Counted from the stretch's first letter, positions 35,278-44,735 are shown. The stretch: DNA of 64,000 nt from Actinacidiphila acididurans (GCF_016918855.1 NZ_JADKYB010000003.1:310001-374000), one strand, 5' to 3'. A program made the numbers and translations. Notes: generated by a model not told the origin, from the letters alone.

Positions 35278-35364
35278 ATCGTGCCCGGCGGGGTCGGCAC
35301 GCGGTCGGGCCGCGGTCGCGTCCCGTAGGCACAGGCGCTGATCCCATGCCGCGCGCCGGGCCGG

Positions 35365-35396
35365 CCCGTACACCGGCCCGCCCGTACACCGGGCCG
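35365..35396 (+). repeat. 16-bp tandem duplication
   Basis: CCCGTACACCGGCCCG (35365-35380) is followed directly by CCCGTACACCGGGCCG (35381-35396), one mismatch. It lies in the leader of the SGNH hydrolase gene, with no coding sign. Confidence 0.6.
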
Positions 35397-35486
35397 ATGC
35401 GGGCCGGTTCCGTCGGCCTGCCCGTCGCGCGCGCCGACCCCACCTTCAACGCACCGACGACACCCTCGACGTACAGGCGGAGAACC

Positions 35487-36683
35487 ATGCCCACCGACGA
35501 CCTGATCACCACACGGCTGACCACCGGCCTCCTGCGCGGCGCCCTCGACGTGGAGCGCACCGCGCACGGCCTGCTGCCCCACCGGCTGCCGGCCTGGGCC
35601 CGCGCCCAGAACACCGACGGGCAGCTGGCCATGGCCGAGTCCCAGCCCTCCGGCGTACGGCTGGCCTTCCGCACCCGCGCCACCGCCGTGGAACTGGACG
35701 TACTGCCGACCAAGCGGGTCTACGTGGGAGCCCCGCCCCGCCCCGACGGCGTGTACGAGCTGCTGGTGGACGGCCGGCCGGTGCACCGGGCCACCGCGAC
35801 GGGCGGCAACATCCTGACCGTGGACATGACCGCCGGGACCTTCGAGCACCGGCCGGGCCCGGCCGCCACCCTGCGCTTCACCGGGCTGGCCGACGGGGTC
35901 AAGGACGTGGAGATCTGGCTGCCGCACAACGAGACCACCGAGCTCGTCGCTCTGCGCGCCGACGCGCCCGTCGAACCCGCGCCGGATCCGGGCCGCCGGG
36001 TGTGGCTGCACCACGGCAGCTCCATCAGCCACGGCTCGGACGCCGCGGGTCCGACCAGCACCTGGCCCGCGCTGGCCGCCTCCCTCACCGGCGTGGAGCT
36101 GGTCAATCTGGGCCTGGGCGGCGGCGCCCTGCTCGACCCGTTCGTCGCCCGCACCCTGCGGGACGCGCCGGCCGATCTGATCAGCGTCAAGATCGGCATC
36201 AACCTGGTGAACGCCGACCTGATGCGGCTGCGCGCCTTCACCCCGGCCGTCCACGGCTTCCTCGACACCGTCCGTGAGGGGCACCCCACCACCCCGCTGC
36301 TGGTCGTCTCCCCCGTCCTGTGCCCGATCCACGAGGACACGCCCGGCCCCAGCGTCCCGGACCTGAGCGCACTCGGCGAGGGCCGCATCCGCTTCGTCGC
36401 CGCCGGGCACCCTGCCGAGCGCGCCGCCGGCAAGCTCACCCTGGGCGTCATCCGGGACGAGCTGGCCCGGATCGTCGCGCCGCGCGCGGCCGAGGACCCG
36501 CACCTGCACTACCTCGACGGCCGCGGCCTGTACGGGGAGGCCGACGCCGCTGAACTGCCGCTGCCCGACGGACTGCACCCGGACGCCGCCACGCACCGCC
36601 GTATGGGCGAGCGCTTCGCCGCCCTGGCCTTCGGCCCGGACGGGGCCTTCGCGGACGTCCGCGAAGCTCCGGCATCCGGGTGA
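35487..36683 (+). CDS. SGNH/GDSL-type esterase
   Basis: A 398-residue two-domain hydrolase. The first half (about 1-165) is a beta-sandwich like those of carbohydrate esterases, and the second is an SGNH fold: block I HHGSSISHGSDA (Ser nucleophile), block II Gly in GLGGGALLD, block III Asn in KIGINLVN, and block V DGLHPD with catalytic Asp and His. No signal peptide is present. ATG at 35487 follows AGGCGGAGAACC. It may deacylate a sugar or a small ester; the substrate is unknown. Confidence 0.85.
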   Translation: MPTDDLITTRLTTGLLRGALDVERTAHGLLPHRLPAWARAQNTDGQLAMAESQPSGVRLAFRTRATAVELDVLPTKRVYVGAPPRPDGVYELLVDGRPVHRATATGGNILTVDMTAGTFEHRPGPAATLRFTGLADGVKDVEIWLPHNETTELVALRADAPVEPAPDPGRRVWLHHGSSISHGSDAAGPTSTWPALAASLTGVELVNLGLGGGALLDPFVARTLRDAPADLISVKIGINLVNADLMRLRAFTPAVHGFLDTVREGHPTTPLLVVSPVLCPIHEDTPGPSVPDLSALGEGRIRFVAAGHPAERAAGKLTLGVIRDELARIVAPRAAEDPHLHYLDGRGLYGEADAAELPLPDGLHPDAATHRRMGERFAALAFGPDGAFADVREAPASG

Positions 36684-36684
36684 G

Positions 36685-36886
36685 CGCCGCCTGCCGGCGG
36701 ACAGGTCGCAGGCCGCCGCATGGGCCGGCGACCTGTCCGCCGTCCTCGACGGCGAGCCGCTGATCGTTCTCGCCCCCCGCACCGGCAGCGGGTACGCCCT
36801 GACCATGAGCGGCATCGGGGACGACTACCAACCGCACACCCTGCTCGCCGACCGCCTCATCGGCGACCCGGATCCCTCGGTCACCG
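36685..36886 (+). pseudogene. Truncated remnant of an actinomycete hypothetical protein
   Basis: A 67-codon open stretch reads as real protein in one frame (AWAGDLSAVLDGEPLIVLAP then GYALTMSGIGDDYQPHTLLA), with strong third-position G+C. There is no ribosome site or start codon at its left end, and on the right it stops being protein-like exactly where the opposing MFS gene ends at 36887. It looks like the middle of a larger gene left after a rearrangement. I do not recognise a characterised family. Confidence 0.5.
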
Positions 36887-38185
36887 TCAATTCGTGGCCA
36901 CGGAGGCGGGCGCGGGCCCCGGAACATCGCGCATGTGGCGGAGCGGGGAGAAGAACACGAACCAGCCGGCCGCCCAGGAGCCGATGAACGCCACCCAGAG
37001 CACGGGCCGTACCCCGATCAGCGTGCCGAGGATTCCGCCCAGGACGCTGCCGAGCGGCAGCGTGCCCCACACGACCCAGCGCACGGCCGCGTTCATCCGG
37101 CCCATCAGCTCCGGCGGTGTCACCGACTGCCGGTAGCTGAGCTGCGCGACGTTGTACACCATCAGGGCGAAGAACGTGATGCCCCAACCCAGCGGGAACA
37201 GCAGCACCCCCCAGCCCCGCCAAGCGGCCGCCGCGACGACCTGCGGCGCGCTGAAGACCAGCATCGACACCCAGATGATCCGCGCCGAGCCGATCCTCCT
37301 GGCGAGCCGGCCGGCGAACACCCCGCCGGCGATCCCGCCGACAGCCGAGCCCGCCATGATCACCCCGACCAGCCCGGGGCGCACGTGCAGCACCCGGACC
37401 AGGAAAATCACCGCGACCGCCGAACTCATGCCGCCGAACAGGTTCGCGGTGCCCGTGCACGCCACGACCCTCCGCAGGATCCTGTGCCGGACGACGAATC
37501 GCAGTCCCTCGGCGATCCGGCTCCGCAACGTCTCGCCCTCGCGCCGCGCGGGCGGCGGCTCCTCACGTGTCCTGATTCCCGATATCGAGACGACCGAGAC
37601 GACGTACGAGATCGCGTCGGCCGTCATCGCCCCCGCCGCGCCGAACGCCGCGACCAGCGCCCCGCCCAGGCCGGGTCCCCCCAGCTGCGCGAACGCCTGA
37701 GTGGTCCCGAGCTTGCCGTTGGCGTCCATCCGGAGATCGGCGCGGACCAGCGACGGCACGTAACTCTGGTACGAGACGTCGAAGAAGACAGTGCACACGC
37801 CGGCTGCGGCAGCGACGACGTAGAGCTGCGCCATCGTCACGGCGCCCAGGGCGGCCGCCAGCGGTACCGAGCCGATGATCAGCAGGCGGAGGATGTCACA
37901 GCCGATCATGATGGAACGCTTCGAGCCGCGGTCCACGAGCGCACCCGCGGGCAGCGCGATCAGCGCGAACGCCGCCGTGGTGGCGGCGGTCAGCAGCCCG
38001 ACCTGGAAGGTGCTCGCCCTGAGCGCGACGACCGCGACCAGCGGCAGCGCGACCTGCGTGACCGCCGAGCCCATCTCACTGACCGTCTGACCGCCCCACA
38101 GCAGCATGAAATCCCGCTGCCGCCACAGACTCGGCCCCTCGCCCCCCGCCCCGACATCCCGCAGATCCTTCACGACGTCCGCCAC
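36887..38185 (-). CDS. MFS exporter, 12 TM (MefA/enterobactin-exporter type)
   Basis: A 432-residue major facilitator. It starts with LWRQRDFMLLWGGQTVSEMG, the typical opening of the MFS_3 branch that includes macrolide and siderophore exporters, and shows about 12 hydrophobic helices; PAGALVDRGSKRSIMIGCDI is the conserved loop 2-3. GTG at 38185 is preferred over upstream codons because the extra N-terminus is low-complexity Gly/Ser. It runs on the same strand as the TetR gene whose start is at 38923; co-regulation is possible. Confidence 0.82.
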   Translation of the reverse strand: MADVVKDLRDVGAGGEGPSLWRQRDFMLLWGGQTVSEMGSAVTQVALPLVAVVALRASTFQVGLLTAATTAAFALIALPAGALVDRGSKRSIMIGCDILRLLIIGSVPLAAALGAVTMAQLYVVAAAAGVCTVFFDVSYQSYVPSLVRADLRMDANGKLGTTQAFAQLGGPGLGGALVAAFGAAGAMTADAISYVVSVVSISGIRTREEPPPARREGETLRSRIAEGLRFVVRHRILRRVVACTGTANLFGGMSSAVAVIFLVRVLHVRPGLVGVIMAGSAVGGIAGGVFAGRLARRIGSARIIWVSMLVFSAPQVVAAAAWRGWGVLLFPLGWGITFFALMVYNVAQLSYRQSVTPPELMGRMNAAVRWVVWGTLPLGSVLGGILGTLIGVRPVLWVAFIGSWAAGWFVFFSPLRHMRDVPGPAPASVATN

Positions 38186-38302
38186 AGCACCACCCCCGCT
38201 CCCACACCCGCTTTCCGGACCATTGCGCCGATCACCAACACGCCGCCACACCGCCAGCGGTTCTCCCCGCCATCCCCAGGCGCCCCGACCGCGAAGGCGG
38301 GC

Positions 38303-38923
38303 CTAGCGCATGTCGGTGACCGGTGTGACCGTGGTCATCGCGCGGTCGATCGCCGCGGCGAACGTACCCTCGGCGCCGTCGGCGAGCCAGGCGTGCTGGG
38401 CGGCGAGCAGGCAGGCGAACGCGGCGCCGATGATCGCGCGCGGGGTGGGATCGCCGGCGCGGTAGGGCGCCCCCGCGGCGGCGGCGCGTTCGCGCAGCGC
38501 GGTGTCGGCCGCGTCCTGGAGGAGCTGGAGCTTCTGCAGATAACCGGCCAGGAGTGTCGGCGTGGAGAAGACGATGCGCTGCATCGGCTCGGCGACTTGG
38601 CGCCGGCCCGGCGCGTCCACGTACGGCACGAGCAGATCGAAGGTGCGGCGCATCGACTCCCAGACGGGCTCGCCGGCGGGCCGCTCCCGCAGTACCCGGA
38701 GCATGTCGTCGGCGACGAGGTCGAACTTGCCGACGATCAGGTCCTCCTTGGTCGGGAAGTAGCGGAAGACGCTGCGCTGCGACATGCCGACCGCCGCGGC
38801 GATGTCACCCACCGTCGTCTCCTCGTAGCCGCGCTCGACGAACAGCGCGTGCGCGGCTTCGGCGATCTCCTTCTGGACGGCGCGGCGCGTGCGTTCCCGC
38901 AGGTCGGGTTGCGAGTCAGTCAT
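38303..38923 (-). CDS. TetR family transcriptional regulator
   Basis: A 206-residue TetR repressor with HTH TTVGDIAAAVGMSQRSVFRY, then FPTKEDL. The C-terminal effector domain is of the MftR/TetR_C_17-like kind. The ATG at 38923 is used because the longer frame to 38971 reads through the inverted-repeat operator. It is divergent from a short-chain dehydrogenase and upstream of an MFS exporter on its own strand, so it could control both sides. Confidence 0.88.
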   Translation of the reverse strand: MTDSQPDLRERTRRAVQKEIAEAAHALFVERGYEETTVGDIAAAVGMSQRSVFRYFPTKEDLIVGKFDLVADDMLRVLRERPAGEPVWESMRRTFDLLVPYVDAPGRRQVAEPMQRIVFSTPTLLAGYLQKLQLLQDAADTALRERAAAAGAPYRAGDPTPRAIIGAAFACLLAAQHAWLADGAEGTFAAAIDRAMTTVTPVTDMR

Positions 38924-38947
38924 GGTCCCACCAAAATAGCATGTCGA

Positions 38948-38978
38948 GTCGAACTTGACATCGACTGACAAGTTCGAC
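38948..38978. promoter_or_regulatory. Inverted-repeat operator between TetR and SDR genes
   Basis: GTCGAACTTG (38948-38957) and CAAGTTCGAC (38969-38978) are perfect 10-bp inverted repeats with an 11-base spacer. A TTGACA word (38955-38960) lies inside. It stands in the divergent promoter region 25 bases before the TetR start, a typical TetR binding site. Confidence 0.7.
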
Positions 38979-39123
38979 CCATACTGTCAGGGTGGTGCGC
39001 GAGGTGGAACCGCGCCGAGGTGCCCGGCCCGGGCGGATCCCGGCCCGGCGCCGACGGCAGTCCCCGCCCGCACCGCATCCGCCGCGCGGAACCTGCGGCG
39101 GCACACCGAAACGGACAGGAACC

Positions 39124-39957
39124 ATGCCCAAGACCATCGTCATCACCGGTGCCAGCGACGGGATCGGCGCGGCCGCGGCCCGCCGCCTCCACCGGAACGG
39201 CCACCGCGTCGTCGTGGTCGGCCGCTCACCGCACAAGACCGAGGCCGTCGCCCACGAGCTCGGCGCCGACCACTTCCTCGCCGACTTCACCGACCTCGAC
39301 GACGTACGGCGCCTGGCCGCCGACCTCGACCGCGCCTGCCCGCGCATCGACGTGCTCGCCAACAACGCCGGCGGGATCTTCGGCGACCGCACCCGGACGA
39401 CCGACGGATTCGAGAAGACCTTCCAGGTCAACCACCTCGCGCCGTTCCTGCTGACCGATCTCCTGCTGGACAGGCTCCTCGCGAGCCGGGCGAGCGTGAT
39501 CCAGACCTCCAGCTCCGGCGCCCGGCTGTTCGGCAGGCTCGCCGTCGACGACCTCGATCACGACAAGGACTTCACCCCGCAGCTCGCCTACGGCACGGCC
39601 AAGCTGGAGAACATCCTCTTCACCCGGGAACTGCACCGCCGTTACCACGCCCGGGGCCTGTCGGCCGCAGCCTTCCATCCGGGCGCCGTGGCCACCGGCT
39701 TCGCCACCGAGAGCGACAGCTTCATGAAGCGCATCTACTCCAGCCGCATCGGCCGCGCCTTCATGGCGTCCCCCGAGAAGGGCGCCGAGCAACTCGTCTG
39801 GCTCGCCGAGTCCACCCCCGGCACCGACTGGATCTCCGGCACCTACTACGAAAAGCACCGGCCCGCCAGGCGCACCAACCCCCAGGCCACGGACGACGAC
39901 CTCGCCCGCCGCCTGTGGGAACGCTCCGCCGAACTCCTCCGCGAGCGGACCCACTGA
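39124..39957 (+). CDS. Short-chain dehydrogenase/reductase
   Basis: A 277-residue SDR. The cofactor motif is TGASDGIG at residues 8-15, followed by VVGRS that suggests NADP preference, NNAGG at about residues 79-83, and the catalytic YGTAK. The closest general group is retinol dehydrogenase/WWOX-like SDRs. ATG at 39124 follows ACAGGAACC. It is divergent from a TetR regulator with a shared operator, so the substrate may also be the inducer. Confidence 0.88.
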   Translation: MPKTIVITGASDGIGAAAARRLHRNGHRVVVVGRSPHKTEAVAHELGADHFLADFTDLDDVRRLAADLDRACPRIDVLANNAGGIFGDRTRTTDGFEKTFQVNHLAPFLLTDLLLDRLLASRASVIQTSSSGARLFGRLAVDDLDHDKDFTPQLAYGTAKLENILFTRELHRRYHARGLSAAAFHPGAVATGFATESDSFMKRIYSSRIGRAFMASPEKGAEQLVWLAESTPGTDWISGTYYEKHRPARRTNPQATDDDLARRLWERSAELLRERTH

Positions 39958-40023
39958 CCCGACCGGCGGAGCGTTCCCCGGCCCGTGCCGCCGCGTTGCC
40001 GAACCCAATCCCTGTCACATCTC

Positions 40024-40080
40024 TTGACGCTCGCGTTCATCGGTCCGTAGCGTCACTAAGCAGGTTAATGAAACGTTTCA
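40024..40080 (+). promoter_or_regulatory. Promoter and LacI-type operator of the GH78 gene
   Basis: TTGACG (40024-40029) and TAGCGT (40048-40053) form a good -35/-10 pair with an 18-base spacer. TGAAACGTTTCA (40069-40080) is a perfect 12-bp palindrome with central CG, the LacI-family hallmark, placed over the start of transcription. No LacI gene is adjacent. Confidence 0.7.
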
Positions 40081-40099
40081 ATCATGCAAGGAGGGGCCG

Positions 40100-43000
40100 A
40101 TGCGCCGACGATGGGCATCCCTGGTGGCCACGACCGCAGTTGTCGCGTCACTCGCCCTGATGCAGCCCTTCGCCGGCCCCGCGGGCGCCCAGGCCGCGGA
40201 CGTGTCCGGCAGTGGCACCGGCATCGGCGCCGCCTCGGGCGCCCCCACCGGGCTGGTGACCGACTCGCTCGCCGCTCCCATGGACGTCGACCAGGCCGGC
40301 GGCGGGCTCGACTTCGGCTGGCAGTCGCGGGTCGGGCAGCAGAGCGCCTACGAGATACGCGTCAGCGCGGGCGACTCGGACGACGCCCCCGCGGTGTGGG
40401 ACAGCTCCCGGATCGCCTCCGACGCCTCGACCGCCGTTCCGTACGGGGGCGGCGCGCTCAAGCCCGCCGAGCGCTATTCGTGGCGGGTCCGCGTATGGGA
40501 CGAGCAGGGCAGGCCCACCGCGTGGTCGCGGCCCGCGCTCTTCGGCACCGGGCCCGGCCGGACCTGGGGGAGCAGCCGGCCCATCTGGTCGGCCCCGCCG
40601 TCGCAGCCCGCGTGGACCGACTACCGCCTCGATCTGAAGCTGGCCGTCACCAGGACCGCGCTGGGTGTCAAGTTCCGCTCACCGGACTCCCGTGACGGCT
40701 ACATGTGGCAGTTCCGGGCCTCGAACGCCGCCACCCCCAACTCCCTCGTGCCGCACATCGAGACCAACGGCAGCTACAAGGTCGGCACTCCCGTGCCGCT
40801 GGGCACCGCGCTGAATCCCGATACCACGCACGACGTGGCGATCGAGGTCACCGGGTCCACCATCAGGACCTACCTCGACGGCAACCTGGTCGACTCGCGG
40901 ACCGACACCACGTACTCGCAGGGCGGCATCGGCCTGCGCACCGGCAGCACCGAGACCGGCACCGTCGACGACATCACCGTCACCAGCCTGGTGCCCGCCG
41001 AGAGCGGCAAGGCGCTGTACGCCGAGGACTTCGGCGCCGCCGACGCCTCGTTCCCGTGCGGCACCGTGCAGGACCGGCAGTTGGTCATCGGCACGAGCCA
41101 GGACTGCCTGAGCGTCAACACCACCGACGACTGGGCACTGATGCGCCGGGACTTCGCCCTGGCGCCGGGCAAAACCGTCGACTGGGCCACGGCGTTCGCC
41201 ACCGGCTCGTCCTTCGACGCCGCCAAGCAGTACGTCTACAAGATGTACCTGGACGGCGGGTTCGTCGGACTCGGGCCCACCGAGTCCTTCGGCACGGAAA
41301 CCCGCTACGACGGCTTCGACGTCACCAAGGCGTTGACCACCGGCGGCGCACACACCCTGTCCGCGATCGCGTACACCACCAAGGACCAGCGCTTCCAGGC
41401 GTATCTGGTCATCCGCTACACCGACGGCAGCACCCAGACCGTCGGCACCGGACCGGACTGGAGGACGAGGTCCGGCGCCACCGTCTGGCCGTCGGCCAGG
41501 AGCATCGGCACGAGCTACTGGAGCGCGCCCCAGGAAGACATCACCATGAGCGCCTACCCCGACGGCTTCGGCACGCCTGGGTTCGACGACTCCTCCTGGT
41601 CCGGCGCCGCGGTCAAGAACGCCTTCACCGACCTCGAACCCACGCCCTTCGCGAAGGTCACCGAACAGCTGCGCGCACCGGTCAGGATCACCGACAAGGG
41701 CAACGGCGACTACCTGGTCGACTTCGGCCGGACCTGGCAGGGCGGCGTCCACCTCACCCTCACCGGCACCGCGGGACGCCGGGTCACCCTCCGCTTCGGC
41801 GAGGAGCTCTCCGGCCCCGACACGGTCCGCTACCAGCTCCGCGCCGGCAACACCTACCAGGACGTCGTCACCATGCGCTACGGCACCCAGACCGTCGACA
41901 CCTGGGGCATGCGGGTCTTCCGCTACCTCGACGTCATCGGCTCGCCCGTGCCCGTCACCACGCACGATCTCCAGGCGCTCGCCCTGGTCTACCCGTTCGA
42001 CGAGAGCCAGTCCCAGCTCACTTCCTCGAATCCCGACCTGGTCTCGGTGTGGCAGCTCTCGAAGGACACCGTCGAGACCACCGACCAGAACTTCTACACC
42101 GACTCCTGGACCCGCGAACGCGGGCCCTACGAGGCCGACAACTACATCCACCAACTCGCCAGCCTGTATCTGAGCGGCGACCCCACCCTGGGCGAGTACT
42201 CCATGGAGTACTTCACCGACCACAGCACCTGGCCCCAGGAGTGGCCGCTCTACGTCATCAGCTCCGTCTACGACAACTGGCAGCGCACCGGCTCCCTCGC
42301 ACAGGTGAAGAGAATGTACTCGGCGCTGACCGGCAAGCTGCTGAGCAAGCAGTTCAACCCCGTCACCGGCACCATCGACGAGTCCGACGCCATCGTCGAC
42401 TGGCCGGCCGGCGAACGGGACGGCTACGTCTTCGCCGCGCGCAACACCATCCTCAACGCCCTGTCGTACAGCAACTACCGCGACATGGCGGCCATGGCCA
42501 CCGCGCTGGGCCGGACGGACGACGCCGCCGGATACACCAGGACCGCCGACACACTGCGCACCACGCTCAACTCGGCGTTCTGGAACGCGAGCAAGGGCGC
42601 CTACGACGACGGCCTGGACGCGAACATGAAGCCGACCGGGCACTTCGCCCTCCAGGCCAGCGCCTTCCCCGCCGCCTTCGGCGTCCCGGCCAGCGAGCAG
42701 CAGTACGCCGGCGTCGCCGCGTACATGGCCTCGCGCGGCATGGCGTGCGGTGTGTACTGCTCGGGCTTCCTGCTCCAGGGCCTGTACAACGCGGGCGACG
42801 CCCAAGCGGCCCTCGACCTGCTGACCTCCGACAGCACCAACAGTTGGCGGCACATGATCGACCTGGGCGCCGGCGCCACCGGGGAAGCGTGGGATCCCGC
42901 CCAGAAGAGCAACATGACCTGGTCGCACGCCTGGGCCGCTGCCCCCGCCTACGTCATCCCGCGCGACATGTACGGCGTCGCGCCCACCTCACCCGGATAC

Positions 43001-43666
43001 CGGACCTTCACCGTCACCCCGCAGCCGGGCGACCAGACCTACGGCTCGGTGAGCACCCCCACCGTCAAGGGAACCGTCGCGGCGGCGTTCCACAAGCAGT
43101 CCGGCCGCACCGACCTCGGCGTGCTGGTGCCCGGCAACTCCACGGCGACCGTCAGCGTTCCGGTCACCGACGGCGACACCGGCGACACCGTGTACGTCGA
43201 CGGCCTTGCCACCCCGGCCACTCGCGACAACGGCCGGCTCGCCGTCGCCGTCGGCGTCGGCTGCCATGTCCTGAGCACCTCCGCCGACCCGGGCGTACGC
43301 GGCGACCAAGCGCTGACCGGTATCTGCCGGCAGACCGACGACGCGGGCGACGCCCCGACCGGAAGCCTGGCCACCACCGCCCGCCACGCCACCACCGGGC
43401 AGGCCGTCCCCGTCACCCTCACTCTGGACCAGCAGGTCACCGGGCTCACCGCGGCCGACATCCAGGTGGCGAACGGCACCGCGAGCGCCCCGGCCCGTCA
43501 CGGCACCGGGGCCGCGGGCACCACCTGGACCTTCACGGTGACGCCGGACGGCCGAGGACCGGTTCGCGTACGGCTCCCGGCCGCAGCCGTCCACGGCACC
43601 ACCGGAAGCGCGAACCTGCCGGTCACGCCCCTCGTCATCCCGGGCGACGCCCCGACGAGCGGGTGA
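40100..43666 (+). CDS. Secreted GH78 alpha-L-rhamnosidase
   Basis: A 1188-residue exported enzyme that removes terminal L-rhamnose from plant glycans or flavonoids. The signal peptide covers about residues 1-33. Next are a fibronectin-like domain, an inserted concanavalin-like module (about 170-300), a CBM67-like domain, the (alpha/alpha)6 barrel and a C-terminal beta domain. Expected catalytic regions are DSWTRERGPYEAD (from Asp668) and Glu929 in GATGEAWDP. The last 110 residues form an Ig-like domain. The start at 40100 follows AAGGAGGGG. The gene ends in a strong terminator and appears to be monocistronic. Confidence 0.92.
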   Translation: MRRRWASLVATTAVVASLALMQPFAGPAGAQAADVSGSGTGIGAASGAPTGLVTDSLAAPMDVDQAGGGLDFGWQSRVGQQSAYEIRVSAGDSDDAPAVWDSSRIASDASTAVPYGGGALKPAERYSWRVRVWDEQGRPTAWSRPALFGTGPGRTWGSSRPIWSAPPSQPAWTDYRLDLKLAVTRTALGVKFRSPDSRDGYMWQFRASNAATPNSLVPHIETNGSYKVGTPVPLGTALNPDTTHDVAIEVTGSTIRTYLDGNLVDSRTDTTYSQGGIGLRTGSTETGTVDDITVTSLVPAESGKALYAEDFGAADASFPCGTVQDRQLVIGTSQDCLSVNTTDDWALMRRDFALAPGKTVDWATAFATGSSFDAAKQYVYKMYLDGGFVGLGPTESFGTETRYDGFDVTKALTTGGAHTLSAIAYTTKDQRFQAYLVIRYTDGSTQTVGTGPDWRTRSGATVWPSARSIGTSYWSAPQEDITMSAYPDGFGTPGFDDSSWSGAAVKNAFTDLEPTPFAKVTEQLRAPVRITDKGNGDYLVDFGRTWQGGVHLTLTGTAGRRVTLRFGEELSGPDTVRYQLRAGNTYQDVVTMRYGTQTVDTWGMRVFRYLDVIGSPVPVTTHDLQALALVYPFDESQSQLTSSNPDLVSVWQLSKDTVETTDQNFYTDSWTRERGPYEADNYIHQLASLYLSGDPTLGEYSMEYFTDHSTWPQEWPLYVISSVYDNWQRTGSLAQVKRMYSALTGKLLSKQFNPVTGTIDESDAIVDWPAGERDGYVFAARNTILNALSYSNYRDMAAMATALGRTDDAAGYTRTADTLRTTLNSAFWNASKGAYDDGLDANMKPTGHFALQASAFPAAFGVPASEQQYAGVAAYMASRGMACGVYCSGFLLQGLYNAGDAQAALDLLTSDSTNSWRHMIDLGAGATGEAWDPAQKSNMTWSHAWAAAPAYVIPRDMYGVAPTSPGYRTFTVTPQPGDQTYGSVSTPTVKGTVAAAFHKQSGRTDLGVLVPGNSTATVSVPVTDGDTGDTVYVDGLATPATRDNGRLAVAVGVGCHVLSTSADPGVRGDQALTGICRQTDDAGDAPTGSLATTARHATTGQAVPVTLTLDQQVTGLTAADIQVANGTASAPARHGTGAAGTTWTFTVTPDGRGPVRVRLPAAAVHGTTGSANLPVTPLVIPGDAPTSG

Positions 43667-43670
43667 TGCG

Positions 43671-43705
43671 GTGTGTCCGGCCGCCATGGGGGCGGCCGGA
43701 CACAC
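43671..43705 (+). terminator. Strong terminator after the GH78 gene
   Basis: GTGTGTCCGGCCGCC (43671-43685) and GGCGGCCGGACACAC (43691-43705) pair perfectly over 15 bp with a 5-base loop, starting 5 bases after the stop codon. Confidence 0.85.
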
Positions 43706-43799
43706 CTCTCGGCGGCCGGGCACACCCGTCGGCACCACGGTCTCCGACGACACCCTCACGGTCTCCCTCGACGGCATCTGATCGCAGCCGCCGCGGCGT

Positions 43800-44735
43800 T
43801 CAGCGCGGGATCACCCAGCCCGGGATCCAGGTCCCGGCGGCGTCGTGGCCGGCCGTCGGGGCCGCGAGGTGGGCGCGGAGGGTGGCCAGCCCCGGGTGGG
43901 GGTTGTCGCGGTGCCACAGGAGCGAGTGCGGGTAGACGGGCGTCGGGTCGGTCACCGGGATGCGGCGCAGGCCGTGGCCGGCGGGCCAGACCAGGCGGGT
44001 CAGCCCGCCCATGAAGGTGGCCAGGGCCGGGGTGTCGGCGACGGTGTCGAGGAGTGCGTCGGAGCCGAAGTTGGGGCCGGTCGCCTCGATGGTGAGGCCG
44101 AACTCGGCGACAAGGTCGTCGTAGTAGGCGGCCCACTCGGTACCGGGGACGATGCCGGGCATCCAGATCCGGTGCCCGGCGAGCTGTGCGACGGTCACCG
44201 AACGGGCGCCCGCCAGCGCGTGCGCGGGACCGGTGAGGAGCTGGAGCGGCTCGTCGAGCACCCGGACTGACTCGATGTCCTCCGGAAGGGGCCGGCCGGG
44301 CGCGGCGACTGCGCGGAAGGACGCGTCGATCGCACCGGACCGGATGGCGGCGACGGCCGTCTCGATGTCGAACAGCATCACCACGTCCAGCTCGATCTCG
44401 GGGTGCGCGCGGTGGAAGCCGCGCATCGCGCCCGTCGCCGCGCCGCGCGAGGAGATCACGTCGACGCGCAGTGGACGGCGGCCGGTGCGCACCGACGTGG
44501 CCGCGCGCTCGGCGACACGCAGCAGTTCGCGCGCGTGGGGCAGGAACGCCTGCCCGTCGATGGTGAGCTCCGCGCCGCGAGCTGTGCGGGTGAACAGCCG
44601 CACCCCGAGGTCGCGCTCCAGCGTGGCGATGCGCTTGGAGACGGCCTGCTGGGTGACCGCCAGCTCGGCGGCGGCCTCCTGGAACTGCCCCGCGTCGGCG
44701 GCGGCGACGAAGGTCCGGACGGTGTCGAGGTCCAT
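43800..44735 (-). CDS. LysR family transcriptional regulator
   Basis: A 311-residue LysR regulator. The HTH covers residues 3-60 (TVRTFVAAADAGQFQEAAAE, VTQQAVSKRIATLE), and the rest is a two-lobe effector domain (LRVDVISSRGAATGAMRGF). The ATG is at 44735. It is divergent from an MFS gene, and a 17-bp palindrome lies between them just upstream of this start, the normal LysR arrangement. The effector is unknown. Confidence 0.9.
   Translation of the reverse strand: MDLDTVRTFVAAADAGQFQEAAAELAVTQQAVSKRIATLERDLGVRLFTRTARGAELTIDGQAFLPHARELLRVAERAATSVRTGRRPLRVDVISSRGAATGAMRGFHRAHPEIELDVVMLFDIETAVAAIRSGAIDASFRAVAAPGRPLPEDIESVRVLDEPLQLLTGPAHALAGARSVTVAQLAGHRIWMPGIVPGTEWAAYYDDLVAEFGLTIEATGPNFGSDALLDTVADTPALATFMGGLTRLVWPAGHGLRRIPVTDPTPVYPHSLLWHRDNPHPGLATLRAHLAAPTAGHDAAGTWIPGWVIPR

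Noticed and set aside
36935-38968. Rightward 677-codon open frame opposite the MFS and TetR genes
   Set aside because: Composition is Arg/Asp/Gln/His-rich noise, and it crosses two well-supported leftward genes and an operator.
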